A DNA stretch of 64,000 bases from Puccinia triticina (GCF_026914185.1 NC_070563.1:4671001-4735000), one strand, 5' to 3'. Counted from the stretch's first letter, positions 1-13,553 are shown. Program-made: numbers and translations. The notes: a model not told the origin generated them from the letters alone.

Positions 1-906
1 TGGAGGACGAAGTGGGCCTTTGTGCACACCTCTACGCCCCTTCAAAGATCCTCCAGGAAGGTCCGGAGGTCCTTCAGGTCGTCCCTCCATCGAATTTCAA
101 TCCTAAGATCAGCTATGCCATGCAGTCGGTGTCGGCCAAAATCAAGGTTAGTACTCCTATCACATTATCTTCCGACCTGTGGTCCGCTTCTTCTTGGAAT
201 CTTCACCGACAATCGTTCTTCTTCTTTTCGTTCTGGCACTCTTTCCTAGCATTGGTTGACGAGCATGTGTCAAGCTTCTGCTTGTAGCAGCGCCTCCCTT
301 GCCTCCGCCACTAAATCTTTGAAAGCTGGCTGTGGTACCGAGATGTTCAGTGGGTGGATGGTTGCTGGGTCATCTAACTCTTTACTCACTAACTACAATA
401 CTATAAGGTATGTCAATACCCCGAATAAACACTTCTTCAATTTTTTTTCAAAACTCATTCATGCAGTGTTAAATTTTTGACAAATCATTTATTTGTTTCA
501 GGGCTGATATTTGCCCAATCATCGCGAATATAAAATTGAACGTCTGTGGTGCTACCTTACAAGATCGTTTCCAGGTAGTGGTCGACCTCAAACTTCCATT
601 CCTTTTAGTAAAAAGGGTGAGTGCACATTTTGTCCGTTCGCAGATGATGGGATCATGACAATGACATCACTAAATCAGGACAAAAAAGTATACAATCTAA
701 CCAAACTTTGACACTTATACATTCTACTGATATAGGAGGCCTACTGTGCTCAATGTGGACCGAATCACAGTCTCTGTAAACCCGGAAGCCCCTCAACTAT
801 GGAGGCCCTGTCCAAAAAACCCATTGTCTACATCCTTCCAGTTTCTACAAGATCTGCTAACCCTCAGGGCCAGGTTCAACCAAAAAAACAACCCAAGTCA
901 ATTTAG
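1..906 (+). CDS. cysteine-rich hypothetical protein, 3' exons only
   Basis: Four exons join in one frame: up to 146, 250-407, 502-616 and 736-906, with stop TAG at 904-906. Each intron has a GT donor and an AG acceptor (gttagt/cctag, gtatgt/ttcag, gtgagt/tatag), and the phases match at every junction, which argues for a real gene. The visible product of about 195 residues is rich in cysteine: single cysteines are spread through the second and third exons, and the last exon has a CxxC followed by another Cys (YCAQCGPNHSLCKPG). The 5' end lies outside the window, so a signal peptide cannot be tested. I do not recognise the family. The even spacing of cysteines would fit a small secreted protein, but that is inference. 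A C-terminal zinc-binding knuckle is another reading. The exact border of the first visible exon is the weakest part of the model. Confidence 0.5.
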
Positions 907-1145
907 GGACAAGTTTCTTCGCAAGAGCAACTGCATTGGTTGCAGTTTAGGTTTGATTAGTGTGAATAATTAGACTTGTCAACCACACCAGGCCTTAATT
1001 GGACTAAACAGCCAGTCCCCGGAGTAGAATTGGAGCTAAGCAGGAGAAACTTGTGTTATACACACTTACTTTCCAAAATTCAGTTTTCATTTAACATTAC
1101 ACACTATTGTATATATTCTTCAAAGTACAAAACAATTAACATACT

Positions 1146-1346
1146 GGAGGACTTCCCGTTGAGTCTGGGAGCCTCCCAGATCTCAATTTACACACCCAAG
1201 TTCTTAATTTTTGACAAAAAGCAAAATGTTTTCCTAACCCTACAGTTCATCACTTTCATGTGCTCTGGTTGAGTTTTTGATAGGTGTCTTAATTTAGGAT
1301 TTAGAGGGGCATCTAGAGCTCTCTAAATGACGACGGGAAGTCATCC
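1146..1346. mobile_element. MITE-like element, GGAGGACTTCCCG family
   Basis: The 201-bp segment begins GGAGGACTTCCCGT and ends with its inverse, with one mismatch (ACGGGAAGTCATCC). It is bounded by the trinucleotide ACT on both sides (1143-1145 and 1347-1349), which fits a 3-bp target duplication. A second member of the same terminal-repeat family lies at 53930-54075 with ATT duplications. No coding capacity is visible. A 3-bp duplication is typical of PIF/Harbinger and CACTA-type transposases; which one applies cannot be decided here. Confidence 0.5.
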
Positions 1347-1672
1347 ACTTACTGCAATGAAAACTGCCCGTAAAAATTAACCCATGTGTTTACAAATGCC
1401 AGTGAAATTGGATTAAGAGATTAAGGCCCTGTTTGGACACACTGTTGTACATGATAAAAGGTCAAATTTATGACCCGCAACACCCGGGGATCGCAGAAAT
1501 TTGGTGGAGACGGGTCAAATTTTGGGTTGTTTGTGATAAATTTGCCCATTTATCAAAGTAGACTGACAGAAAATGAAAATGATCAAATTGGCAAGAGGAC
1601 CATAATAAATCAAGCACTCTATCAATGTTGCTTATGGCTTTGGGAGTCTCCTTTCATTTGTGGGCATGATTC

Positions 1673-1858
1673 TGAATCAAACAATGAGTACCACTACCCC
1701 CATGGTCAGGCCAGCCCTAAGTTCCAATTTATTGATAAGTTGCGCTTAGTCATGAAAGGAGGTTTGCCTCTTACTAAGCTTGTGAGACATAGGGAGGGAT
1801 TTTGGTTGGTTGATGATCACTCTGACCATGGGGGTAGTGGTACTCATTGTTTGATTCA
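1673..1858. repeat. perfect 37-bp inverted repeat
   Basis: Positions 1673-1709 and 1822-1858 are exact reverse complements over 37 bases, with a 112-base spacer. The right arm starts CTGACCATGGGGGTAGTGG. The pair lies inside a 145-codon stretch without stops (1470-1907) that resembles no protein I know and is not called a gene. The structure could be a foldback core or a hairpin RNA source. Apart from this repeat and the MITE, I see nothing in 907-2248. Confidence 0.75.
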
Positions 1859-2248
1859 ACACTTCTCCCAGACTGTGGTCATATCTACAAACACACACAT
1901 GAAGTGAATGTTATGAAACCCGAGGCCCAAGCCCGCTGAGATTTTCCGGGGAAATACATAGATTAGCAGTTCCACCCATACCTTAACAATTTTTTGGTTG
2001 TGCCTAAAATCCCATTTGATTTTTGGGGATACCCTGGAGCCATCGCAAATTGTCTGATGAGGTCAAAAGGATGTTTACCAAGTTTGGCTGTCTGACAGAT
2101 GTTATACACTTTACATTCTCTCAATTCAGAACTCACGATCATCCCAAGAAAAAAAAGAAAAGGTAAAATACAGAACATTTTCAAGCGCCGAAATAAACAT
2201 CAACCCTGCAATCTATCTTGAGAATAAATGAACATGTTAGAGAAACTT

Positions 2249-5200
2249 TTAAAGATAGGGGCCCCATCCAAAGTACATCCGACCCTACGAAAGAGAAAAT
2301 CCGGTGAGTATCAAACCAAAGAAAATTAGAAGTCAAAGGGACCATTGAAAGATACATACCAGATGGCGATTATCTCTCGCTTCATTGATTAAACTATCGA
2401 CTTGATTTTCGGTACTCATCTGTCGATCACATTTACCAGAACTCGATGAAGTGATCTGGAATCCGGTGAGCTTTCGACTTATTGGTTCGAGGGCTTTCTT
2501 GGCTTCTCTTGCCACATATTCCTCAGTCGGAGCATCGACTCCCTTATTTGAGCGTAAGAAAAAGGGGGAGAGGGATAGAGAGATAAGTTAATACGTAGGA
2601 TTGGACTAGTTAATCCTGGGCGATTAGTGATAAAAATTCTTACTTTGCGCTTCGAGACACTCGGCATCCAATCCACTAACGGATCGTGAACAAAGGTTTC
2701 CAAAACACTCATCAACGAATCCTTATTATTTCTCAAGATGCCCATCGTCACTTCACTAGCTCTTCTGAATACGCCTTCGACCCCAGTAATCCCTAAGCCG
2801 GAGACTAAATTGTGAGTTAATCTGAACGGCACGTTTTCAGATACTTCGAAGGTTCTCCCTTTATCGAATAAGCAATTGAAATCGACGTGGACTACATCCC
2901 CATTCGTTGAATCGAAGAGAATGTTTTCTCCATGCCGATCACCAAGACTGAGAAAGTAATCAAACCGGTCAACAAGAGTCTGGTAAGTTGATGGTACAAC
3001 GGTGTCATGTTTCTTTTTCAAAAGGAGACTGAAACTTACCCAAGAACGAATCCCACCATTGACATCACGGCACATGTTCTACCATAGGCTTGCCTACTTT
3101 TCAACCATGAGGTCGGATCAGGAAAATTGTTCAAAAACCACTGCTGAAATACCGACGGGAACCTGATTAAATGCGAAAAAAATCACGATCAAGAGTTGAT
3201 TTGTGAAAGACTGATAGAGAGGTGTCAGAGAGGGGGAAATCGCTACTTTGGCAAGATTTCATTCTCAAAAATATCTTTGACCTTGTCCCAATCTTCCCGA
3301 TATTTTCTAATTTTGTCGCTTAACAATTTTAGCTCGTTTGACTAATCAAGATTGGGCGTAAAACAAAGGATTTGTGCAAAACAAAAACAAAAAGATCAGC
3401 AAAATAAGAGTCAATTAGGCGATGAAGTCTCCTAGTGTTGTCAACGAATGTCGGATGGAAACATGTTAATTAATAAACGATTTTTTACCCATAACTGAAC
3501 GCCTTTAGGAGCATATAGTCCGGCCAAAATATGTCGAAACGGGATAGTATTGGATACCCATTCGAGTAACCCACACTCCTCGTTCAATACAACAACGGCA
3601 TAAGTCCGGATATCTGACAACGAGTTAACTTTAGTAAAACTGTTCCGGATCCATTGGCAGCCTCGACAGGTGTCTGCATATTTTACAGCACCGATATAGC
3701 AGAAATGATAGCACTTACGAAGGTTACGTCGTCTGGATTCAGAATCTTTCTTGAGTAATTTGTTGATCATCGAGTTGAACTCCATCAATCTAGCATCTTT
3801 CCGCAGATCATCTTTTGGTTTGCATAAAAATGGGTATATTTTCCCATCTGAGCCGACGATCCCGATCTTCCTGGGTTTTTGCATCGAGCTCATGATCGTG
3901 ATCTTATCAATAAAACCTGTAACACGAATAAAAAAATCCCTCAGCTTTTTGCGGTGGAAGGTAGAGCCAAGCCAATTAGCTTACCGTTTATGCAGGGTAG
4001 ACCTGATGGGAACGGTTGGTGGCTCGCAAAGTTGACGTCATTGGGAGGCAAGCTAGCAATCAGAGAATGCTGCACAGGGATTAGTAACTCGCAAGGGGTA
4101 CATTGTTGAAGTGCTGGAAAGACATCGTGCAGGCTCAGATGCTTTGCGTTGTTCTTGATCGGAAAGTTACAAAGTTTCAGCAGCTGCTTGACGATCTTGC
4201 GACATTGATCGATCTTGAGCTCTAAGCTCTGTGGTTCCGAGTGCGTTTTTGCGTTATTGGAAGCATCCTGCGTGCGTTTTGGATCAGATTGATGGACAGG
4301 AAACTCTGCATTAGCCACTATTAGCTTTTTGTGCCTTTGTTGTCCACGCAACTGGACTTACCATCGCGTCTTGTAATACCCATGTACATCTACTGGATCG
4401 AGCTGAGTTTGATGATTCTACACCTGAAACCATTGCCCACAAGGCTTGATCTGGGTATGATCTTAACACATGCGTTAAGATTTTATGGACGATAGCTTGT
4501 ACATGCGTGCTTTTGTGCATCACTCGTGAGACGACTTGGGGAAGCACCGTTAACCACTGGGGAAGCCAATGAAATAGATATCATAAGAAAGAAAACCATT
4601 GTTAATGCGCTTTCACGAGGCTTTCAGAAAAGGGAATAAGGGACGACCAACCTCAAAAACGGGCAGTCTTTTTACAGCGTTTTGTATGACTTTATCCACA
4701 CGAATGAAGACTGCTCCCAATTCATCTACACGCAGAGCTTGAGTATAATCCTCGTGTCGAATATCCATTCTAATTTCGAAATTATTGTTATTCAGTTAAA
4801 TGTTTAGGAATCTGAAAAGAAAGAGAAAATAACTGACCCCTTTTTCTTCTTTTCAACCGATTTAAAAATTGCCAGTAGATCGGGATGTTCGCCAAAACTG
4901 AAGTACATAGTGAGTAATCTGGGTAAGGCTTGATAAATGAATTTTGTCCCGAACGCCAATGATTTCTGGAAGTTTTTACAACAATGATATGTATATTCTG
5001 CCACTGCGATTCGACTGGTATTCCTGTTTTTGAAAGACAGAGCCAGAAAGATATTCCGCAATAATCAGTCAGAAAATCGTTTGCTTTAGAGATAATTGTT
5101 CCTGGAAATAGTCAAATCCTTACTTTTGAGTAGATGAAGTGCGGTTAAATGGTACAACCTGAGATGCCCGATCGTCATAGAAGCGGCCAAAGTAGTAATA

Positions 5201-8200
5201 CGAGCTAGCCCAGCTGTTTAGAATTTTGTGACAAAGCGAAATCAATCATGTAAAAAAGTCGACTGTAGTTTTTCTCAGGACAACGGAAACAAACCTAGGA
5301 TTTTCTTGACAAAGTTTCTCAAAATGTTCAACAATGTGGTTGGCTGGATATCGATCGACCTCATCCATCCATCGAACCCTTTGCAATCCGGCCTACGACG
5401 AGCCCAGTTAAGGTCAACAATGTCGAGCTCAGATCGAAGAGAGATGGACTAACCTTTGCATAATCCCGCGGGCAAATTTCGTTCAATTCATCAAAACTTT
5501 CATCAATTGCTTGGACAGGAGATTTTTTCAAGTTATCTTCCAGTTTGAGAACCGCCTTGTGGAGCTGATCTTCTAACTTCATTAATTTGGCTTGTTGGAT
5601 GAATGCGGTTGGTGCCTTCGATTCTGAAGCCTGAAGAACCGCACTATACGCTGTTTGCAAATGTCCGGCTTTCCTTGCGATCTTGGCCGTTTGAACCCAT
5701 AGCTGACCGACAGCGGGTGCTCCTCGCGATCTAATTTTTGCATCAAGGGCCCCCGGTCTATGTCAGTGATGGTCAAGGGAAATGGCCGAGATGAGGGGAA
5801 AAGCATCACTTCACCTCAGTTGAAACGTAGCCCTCCTTAACCGTAAAAGTTGCTCGCGATAACGAAACGCAGGTGAAATCGATTCCAGCCGGAAATCTAA
5901 ATGATTCATCAGATTTCGACCGGTTGTTAATCCAGCTTTGAGAGTGATTTTTGAGGAAGGTGCGGCGGGTGAAGAGTTGCAACATGCTCGGTCGATCAGG
6001 GGTAATTCGTGTAAAATGTGCAGGTAAATTGCCGAGTCGTACATCCTTTTATACGCGTCTTTTCGGGAAGCACCAAGTATCTGGTTTCCAAGCCGAATCC
6101 GGGCATCTTTCATGGCTTCATTAAATGCTTGCTCATCAGAATTGAGCAACACGTCCACCACCTTTCCAAAAATCACCTCAGGGCTCTCAAGCGATCCGAC
6201 TTGAACCGCACGTGACAATCCTTCCCAATTGTTCGACACCAAACTAGACTCGACTGAAAACGGCGCTAGCTCCCGTTCCCAGTCCGGATGACGCTGAAGC
6301 ACTCCAACGATGTGAGCCCGCAAAGAATCTGAATTAACAGATGCATGACATGATCAGTCTGCGAAAAGAATAGATTAACGTGAACCAGGTTCACATACCA
6401 TAATGACCAAGATTTCTCAAGCAACGAAGCAAGCCGACATGCGATCGAAGCTCATCGGGATGTCTTTGTAATTGCACTTCCCAGCAGCTCTGCGCGGAAG
6501 TCCAACGGCCGGTTGATTCATGCTCCCGGATCTGATGTGGGATAGATGGTGCAGTGATTTTGGCCGATATACCTTCCATTCCATCTGGCTCGTCAACAGC
6601 AGCATAGATTTCATGGGCTTTTTCGTAGTACTTTTGTAATTGTTCTTGAGGAGAAATAACATCAGTTGGTTCATCAACAATCATACTCTGACCACTTGCG
6701 ACGTGACCACCTTCAAGCTTGACGATTTGCTGTTCAATATTCAATAGCGCCCTGGCGTGATCTTTGCAGTATAAAGCTGCGCTAGCAATCAATTCTGGAC
6801 TTATCTGACTCATGATTGACTTTACTCGCGCTGTATCAGCGTCTGTTCTACTATCTCTCCTTTTGGACCCTCCATTTTCGCCTTGAGCTTTCTGTCTATC
6901 CCTAATCCATCGGCTGAAGTGGTCCATCAGGCCGAAGATAGTCTGAGGATCAAGAATCAGTCAATGAAACAAGCTGACTGAGATCATCCCCTCTTTAAAC
7001 ACGAATAGAGACCGCAGTGGGTAAGCTCACCTGTGCAACAAGTTGCCTGCCCTCGGGGGAGAATCCGCTTCGACGTTCGACTTGATCCTCTAGTACGGTG
7101 ACGATCTCGAGTCTCATGTTTTCTAGTTCTTCCGGTGGGCCTGAGATGACGATATGAAGAGCAATGTGAGGCAATAGCTTTTGCGAAATAACTGAGTCGC
7201 CATTTCGTATGGTACCCAAGAAAGGTAAAAATATATCGGTAGCGTCTTTATTTTCAACCAAGGTAATCAATCTTAGTAACCAGTTCTGTAACCAAGAGTT
7301 ATATAGAGTGGTATGACTATAGGTGGGTACATTGTGGGTCATATTGTTTGCGAAGGAAAATTTGAATTTTGAGCTGAGCAAGGGACTGATAGAGTCTAAG
7401 ATTTGTTTGGGCATTGAGAACCATTTATTTTTAATCGCACTTGGTACACTTGCTACCCGTCTTACATCGACCAGGTCAGGGGTGAATCCGCAAAATCTGA
7501 GCAGTTCTTGGATAGCGTACGTGAGAAAGGTATGAAGCCTGGAATCGTGAGTTGACCGATAGGCCCCGATCAACTCTTCCTGTAATAAATGTAGCGCAAA
7601 ATTTACAGACTCATCGTGATCAGAGAAATTCGAAACCAAAAACATCTCTGTCTTCTCATCACTGATCTCGCAACGATCCGGATCGACAGCTCCGACGGTA
7701 CCTAGACACTCAAACGCCATGCTTTTGATGTCATCCGAAGTATCGTTGCATCGTGAAGTTACTCCTATCAACGCTTTCACAACATCACCAACGAGATAAT
7801 GGAACGTGTCGCCGACCATGAGCATCTTCATCTTCTGCGGATCTTTCTCCAACATCGCAGTGAGTTCTTTCAACGACTGCCGAATGACAATTTCACTTTC
7901 ACTGTTGATTCGGTCAATTAGGTTCTTCAGCTTTTCATTCCATGTCCTGCCACTTCTAATGGTGGTTTGATCTTGTATGATCCCAAGTAATGCGGAATGA
8001 AGTCGCGGAAAGTCGTGAGAAGGAATGGCGGATGTGGATAAGTCGGTGAGATCGGCTATATCGAAAGCGTAATACCCTAAGTGTTTACGTTGTCGAAGAA
8101 TGTGTTGAAGCATTGAGATCGCCACGTCAATTTGGTCCGCTGTCAGTTGAGGCCAGACGCTGACGACCGCTGCCGAGATTTGACCGATGAAAGGCATCAA

Positions 8201-11200
8201 GGAGCTCGGAGGGGTCACCTTGACAAATATGTCCCAAGTTTGCAAGGTTGCACTCCTTAGGACGGGGATGGCCAGCGAGGCTTGCAAACTGGTCATGATT
8301 TGTGGAGTGTAACTGCTTACTCCCGAGTCAACGAGATAGATGAGATTGCCAAGGCCGTGCATGACTTTGATTTTTTCTGCCATCGTGATTTTCCCCCGCA
8401 AATCTTGAAGAGATCCATTCATGTACGACAAAATGGGCAGGATTGACTCTGCCAGCTCTTCCTGAATTTCCTTGTCGCTAGGAAGTTGATTGGAATCAGC
8501 TAGTGATTTCTTCAGTTGAAGGGCTTTCCGCAGGGCGGTTTTCACGCGTTCTGGGCCGCGCGATCGGTCCGATTCATTGCCGACTTTTACAATCAATCGA
8601 AAATAAATCGGCCCGGCAGACATTCCCATCAGTCGGCCGATCTGAATTGGAATTCGGTTCGGGTCGCTAGAATTCTCTCGGCCAGCGTTCAATAACCTGT
8701 AGAAAATTTCTGCACCCCTTTTGAGTTCTTTGGTCGTACTTCGAGAGCATAATTCAGTCAAAATGTCGGCTGCCTGGGAAACTAATAATCCAGGTACGGT
8801 CTCTTCTTTGGCCTTCGCAATTGCTTCGATCATGTTTGAGTTGGAGTCCAGTACTAGAAGAGGAAGAGTGTAACGGGCGGTCGTACTGAGAAAGATCTCT
8901 AGCGAAATCCCCAGTAAGTCCGCAAACAGCGAGGAGACATAAGAGTCAAACTTTAGATCAATCAACATGAATTGACTCAATGATGGGAGATATCGATCCA
9001 ATGAAGCGTAGATTGATACGTCGATCCTTCTGCTAAAAAATGACATCTACCCGTGACAGACACAAATAATCAGTGCAAATAGTTGTGGTAGTGGACTGTT
9101 CTTTGTGAAAGCTAACCTCAGTCCTTATCACGCCGAGCAGATAGGAGCATCTTCGACACATCTGTCTCAGTAAGATGGTGCAAATCCGGTGGCCAAAAGA
9201 GTCATGAAGTTCAACTCGACCTTGGTCTATTAATTCCAGGTCGGTGGTCCGCGTGAGCTCGAAGCAATGTACGATGCTGATGGCCAAAGTTTCCTGTACT
9301 TTCAGGGAGCCAGATTTTGCGAGCGAACCAAGTTGATTGAGGACCGGTTCTAATTGAAAATCGGAGAGTTGACCCGCTGGCCAAATACTTAACAGATGTA
9401 ATGAACTCGAGAAGACGCCGCCAAGCATTCGACTGTTTCAAACAGGACAAGTTAACAACCTGCTTGCTCTAATGACCAGGAATGTTCGGAGCTTACCCAG
9501 CAGCAATCCTCTCCATCCGGTTACCACGTTCAAGCACAACTGCTATCTTCAGGTTGACTTCCGATGTACATACGATGGGGCTTTCCTTAATCGAGCTCAT
9601 GTCAGCAATGACAGTATGATTGAGTACGCGAGTTAGGAACCTGATGAATGCGAGCCGAGCGCTAGATTTGGCAAGCTGGATCGGTTTTTGTGTTTTGTCC
9701 AATTTTTGATTTTTCTGGCTCATAAAGCTCAACAAGTCTGAGTTATGACACAGCATTATAGCACTAGTAAAAATACATCGAGGTAGAAATTTGGATTCGG
9801 ATGACTTTGTATTTGTTGGATCAAGATGACATCGATCACATAATGGGCAGTGGAATAGATTTCTTAAGTCATCCCTCGGTAAATACGATAAATCATCGGA
9901 ATTAACGGAGTTCAAAAAACCAGAGTCCTGTAGGGCCGAGTTACATATCAAGGACCCTAGCAGTTCAAATCCACGCGCCACAGTTTGAAACATCTTGACT
10001 TGAGGTTCGGAATTCTCAGGTCGATGGGTGATCAGACTAGTAATCCGTTCCAGAGATTGGAGTAAGATATGTGTCAAACTGGTTTTTCTTAGATCTGATG
10101 GAAGTTCAGCGAGTGTGGAGCAGCTAGTAAGCATTGAAATCAAATTGGAGTGCATGTTCATCGGTGATGAGGTTAAATTATCTTGAAGCTGGTGCTCAGA
10201 GCGAACCGGCGGCAAAATACTGGTGGAGGCATTCGGTGCATTGTCATTAAACGATGATGGTTCGGGTTCATCAGGGTCGTTGCGTTTTCGTTTGCGTGTC
10301 GGGCTTGTTGTGCTGGCGTGGGTCACTCGCAGGTGAATAGCTTGGAGGCTCTGGACTAGCCAGTGCAAGAACCTTCCCAATTCAGTGCAATATTTCTGCG
10401 CGCTAATCTGCTGGGTCCACTTCGGAGTAAACGCGGATAGCAATGACTCGAAGCGGTATATCGAAGCGTAGTCCATCAGTTGGTAGTTGGCATACGTCTC
10501 CTGGGATGTGTACTTGTATTTTACGCGGCTGTTCTGAGTATCCATGGGGCAACACAGGAGCGCAAGAGACATCATTTGGAGGTTTGGGCTGGCAATATTT
10601 AAGGCGGTTTCGCTGTTTGATAGCAGGTCTTCAATCATCGATTTGCCATATCTCAAAACGAGTCGGGTAGCTGATTCACTGGTTCTCGTCATAGTCATTT
10701 TGCCGTTTTCATCCGCCAACCAGCGCAGAACTTTCAGGAGTACCAAGATGATATTTTGCGCACAGGGCTTGCCCGCAAGCTGGCTTTGATCGCTAGATGT
10801 ACTCGAGGCGAAAAGGCTGCTGCTTTGATCGACGATTGCACTACAAATTTTATCCAACGAGACTGGGCTTCTAGATTTGATATAGCTGGCGAGATAATTG
10901 GGCTGTTTGGGATTTGTAACAAGAATCAACTGCGCGGGTCCGTTGGGCTCTTCAAAAAACCATCCCAGCAGGTCTGTCAAATCGTTCAGCATGCGTTGAT
11001 CGTGCGCTTCAGGAAACAATCTCATTGTATACTCCCACAGGGTTACCAGGGCTTCGACGGCCGACGGCAAGGTATTCAGGAAGTAAATCGAATGGTGTAT
11101 TATGCGAAAATAAATTCGAAGACTACTTATAAGCAAGTTGGTCGCAAACGATTGAGATATGATCGGGATTGAGAACGGCCTTTGCTCAAGCTTTTGTAAA

Positions 11201-12040
11201 TAATGTGAACCATGATTAGTAGTCAGTTCCTTTGGAGTTGGACTAGGTAAATGAGGGAAGATGAACCTGTAAACAGTCGCTTCGAGCTTCTGTCAGGGGT
11301 ATTTGGGTTCTGCGATCTGTGCCTAGTAGCTCGATACACGCTAGATAATCGCCTCCTTCCATCCATCCCATCAGCATAGATCGAATCTCTTCATTGATTG
11401 TGGTCCAGAACTTGGCAAAATCGACTGCTCGAGTAGTTTCGGTGGCTCGAACTTCACGGTCTGCTGAACAAAATGTGTAATAGTGGATAGAGATGGAACA
11501 AGCCTCTAGCAGATTGACAAATTCGATTCGATCAGCCCGCCAATCATCAGATAGTTTTGCCATCGGCGCGTCACGAGTCATAGCAGCAGAGTACAACATT
11601 CGAATCAGCAGCCAAATCGAGAGTTCTTCTTCTAATTCGGCTGGGCTTGTATGTTCGCCGTCTGCTTGAGTTCGTGAGGATTTTCCTTGTGCTCGAGCGC
11701 ATAATTCCTCGTGATTTTTAGCTTGAGGAAATCGGCGGATTAGGAGCACCGGTGCGCGGGGGAATTCTTGACCGAACGCGAAGTTACACACGAATTTGAG
11801 TGCCCCGCAGAGTTCCTTCTCCTTGTGTGCAGGCCTGACTTCGGGCCATCTGTGGATACTGAAAAACTGGTCCAGAGAGCTAGTGAAGACGACTCGAATG
11901 AGGGCAGTGGCTTCTTCAAAGCCCAACGAACTACCGCCTTCGAGCGTAGAGCTGGGCCCAATGATTGACTCCAATATCTTGGCAGTGGAGGTGGGCGCGT
12001 CGTTGGCGGCGAGAGCATTATTCAAGTTCTGGAACGACAT
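2249..12040 (-). CDS. MEC1: ATR/Mec1/Rad3-type checkpoint kinase
   Basis: This is a phosphatidylinositol-3-kinase-like protein kinase of the ATR family, which phosphorylates checkpoint targets in the nucleus at stalled forks and single-stranded DNA. The ATG is at 12040 (MSFQNLNN) and the gene is read as a dozen or more exons. From the N-terminus there are long helical-repeat exons (11136-9493 and 9046-6995). The latter includes the ATR-typical UME region with the AIQELLRFCGF motif near 7500. FAT-domain exons follow (6927-5400). The kinase domain has a KIYPFLCKPKDDLRKD nucleotide-binding part near 3830, the NLHIRTYAVVVLNEECG segment restored by splicing near 3620-3735, the catalytic loop GDRHGEN near 2930 and HVDFN in place of DFG near 2880. 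The FATC end is split by a last intron. Its final exon gives GRMYFGWGPYL and a stop at 2249-2251, the hallmark ATR C-terminus. A basic RKRKR stretch near 10290 could be a nuclear signal. The gene looks intact. Individual middle exon borders were not all resolved. Confidence 0.93.
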
Positions 12041-12309
12041 CGTCCGGAGCTTTTTTCGGAGGGAGGCCGAGCCGAAGAGTGCGGAAATCGAGCTTCAAAC
12101 AGATCAAAGGGCATCTTGTCAAGTGGACGCGCCCTCTGAGAGCCAATGGGCCTGCCACACCTGTCACAACCTTTCACAGGACGTTCGCCGATTACCAGCC
12201 AAACAACTGCTTGGCCGATCGACGTCACACTCTGCTCATAGGCCACAGCGACATTTGTGGCCTGTCGACACCAACACTCCCTACAACGAGCTGTACACAG
12301 ATACACGCC

Positions 12310-12890
12310 CTAACTTAACCAAGTCCCTCTCTTTGTGGAGGGGGGACGCCGTCCCGCAGGGACCCTCCGGAGGAGGGACTTATACACTAAGTGGACCCCG
12401 CAGCCTGAGAGAATCAGGAACTTGGCCTTCTTCAATCCTGTGTAGCTTCATCACATCACATTATGTGATTGAGTTGTAGGGGAACAAAAGATGCAGAACA
12501 TCAAGGAGAATCTTTCCGCCTATTGTCCTGTTTTGAGGGATATGTAATGACATTCAAATGTCTTTTTTTGCAACTTCATCTAGTTGGCTATATCCAGTAT
12601 CACACACGTTGCACTGTACAGAATCGGGAATCCATGATGTTACAACTCTGATTACAGCTCAACAAGAGGTGTTGAGGATGGGAAAAAATAGTAGAAAGAT
12701 AGGGACAGCATGGGCCATCCCAGAAATGTAAAGAATTTCAAAAATGGTGCAGAGGCTCATGAGGGAGAGTGATTCTAAAAAAGTCCCCACCAAAAGTCAT
12801 AATTTTCTCAGGCCGCAGGGTCCACATAGGGTGTAAGTCCCTCCTTCAGAGGTTGCTTTGCTCCCCCAAGGAGGGAATTAGCTAATTTAG
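12310..12890. mobile_element. foldback element with ~90-bp imperfect inverted ends
   Basis: The left end (12310-12410) and the reverse complement of the right end (about 12803-12890) align over most of 90 bases, including GGAGGGACTTA and GTGGACCC(C/T)GC(A/G)GCCTGAGA. The outermost bases read CTAACTTAACCAAG on the left and CTAAATTAGCTAA on the right. TACAC flanks both sides (TACACGCC, TACACCTC), a possible decayed target duplication. The interior codes for nothing recognisable. It sits in the upstream flank of the ATR gene. Confidence 0.5.
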
Positions 12891-13160
12891 TACACCTCGC
12901 CACCCTTACAACCCTTACACCTTGCCCCTTGCCACCCTTACACTAGGTAACCTTACATCTGGCTAGCCTTTACACCTCGGCACCCTTACACCTTGCCACC
13001 CTTACAACTTGCCACCCTTACAGCTTGCCACCCTTCCCTTGCACCCACCTTGCTTGCACCCACCTTGCCCGCACCCTTACACCTTGCACCTCCCTTGCTA
13101 CGCTTACACTACATACCTAGCACCTTGCTTCAGCACCCTTTCACCTTGCTGATTTCACTG
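12891..13160. repeat. degenerate CACCCTTACACCTTGC minisatellite
   Basis: The stretch repeats variants of 'cacccttacaccttgc' about a dozen and a half times with drifting spacing. It is pyrimidine-rich on the plus strand. The 84-codon open frame across it only reflects the repeat. Confidence 0.7.
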
Positions 13161-13553
13161 ACACACTCCTCAATACCTATATGTATATATCATTACAAGT
13201 CACTCCACTTCACTACCTTGACACCTCACAGCTTGTGCTACCTCTAAACCTTGTCCCCTTCAGTCCTTTCAAAACGCTTCACATGTTTTCTGATCAAGTT
13301 TGACTAATATGTGTATCTTGTTGTCCAATCAATTAGGTATTTGCAATTCATTGTTTCAAAATTACAGATGAGAGCAGATAAATGGTTATAACAGGCAGTC
13401 ATGAATTCATAGAAAGATAAGTCAAGGATATTAATGAAATCAAGCAAGAAAAAGATGATGAGATGAAAAGAAATGGAGTCATATTGATCAATCAATTACA
13501 TCAATAGTTATAAGCAACTATGAATCATCCATTTATAAACTCACACTCTATAT

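Noticed and set aside
11740..12479. Plus-strand frames overlapping the start of the ATR gene
   Set aside because: They are antisense to a confident exon and continue into repeat DNA with no recognisable motif.
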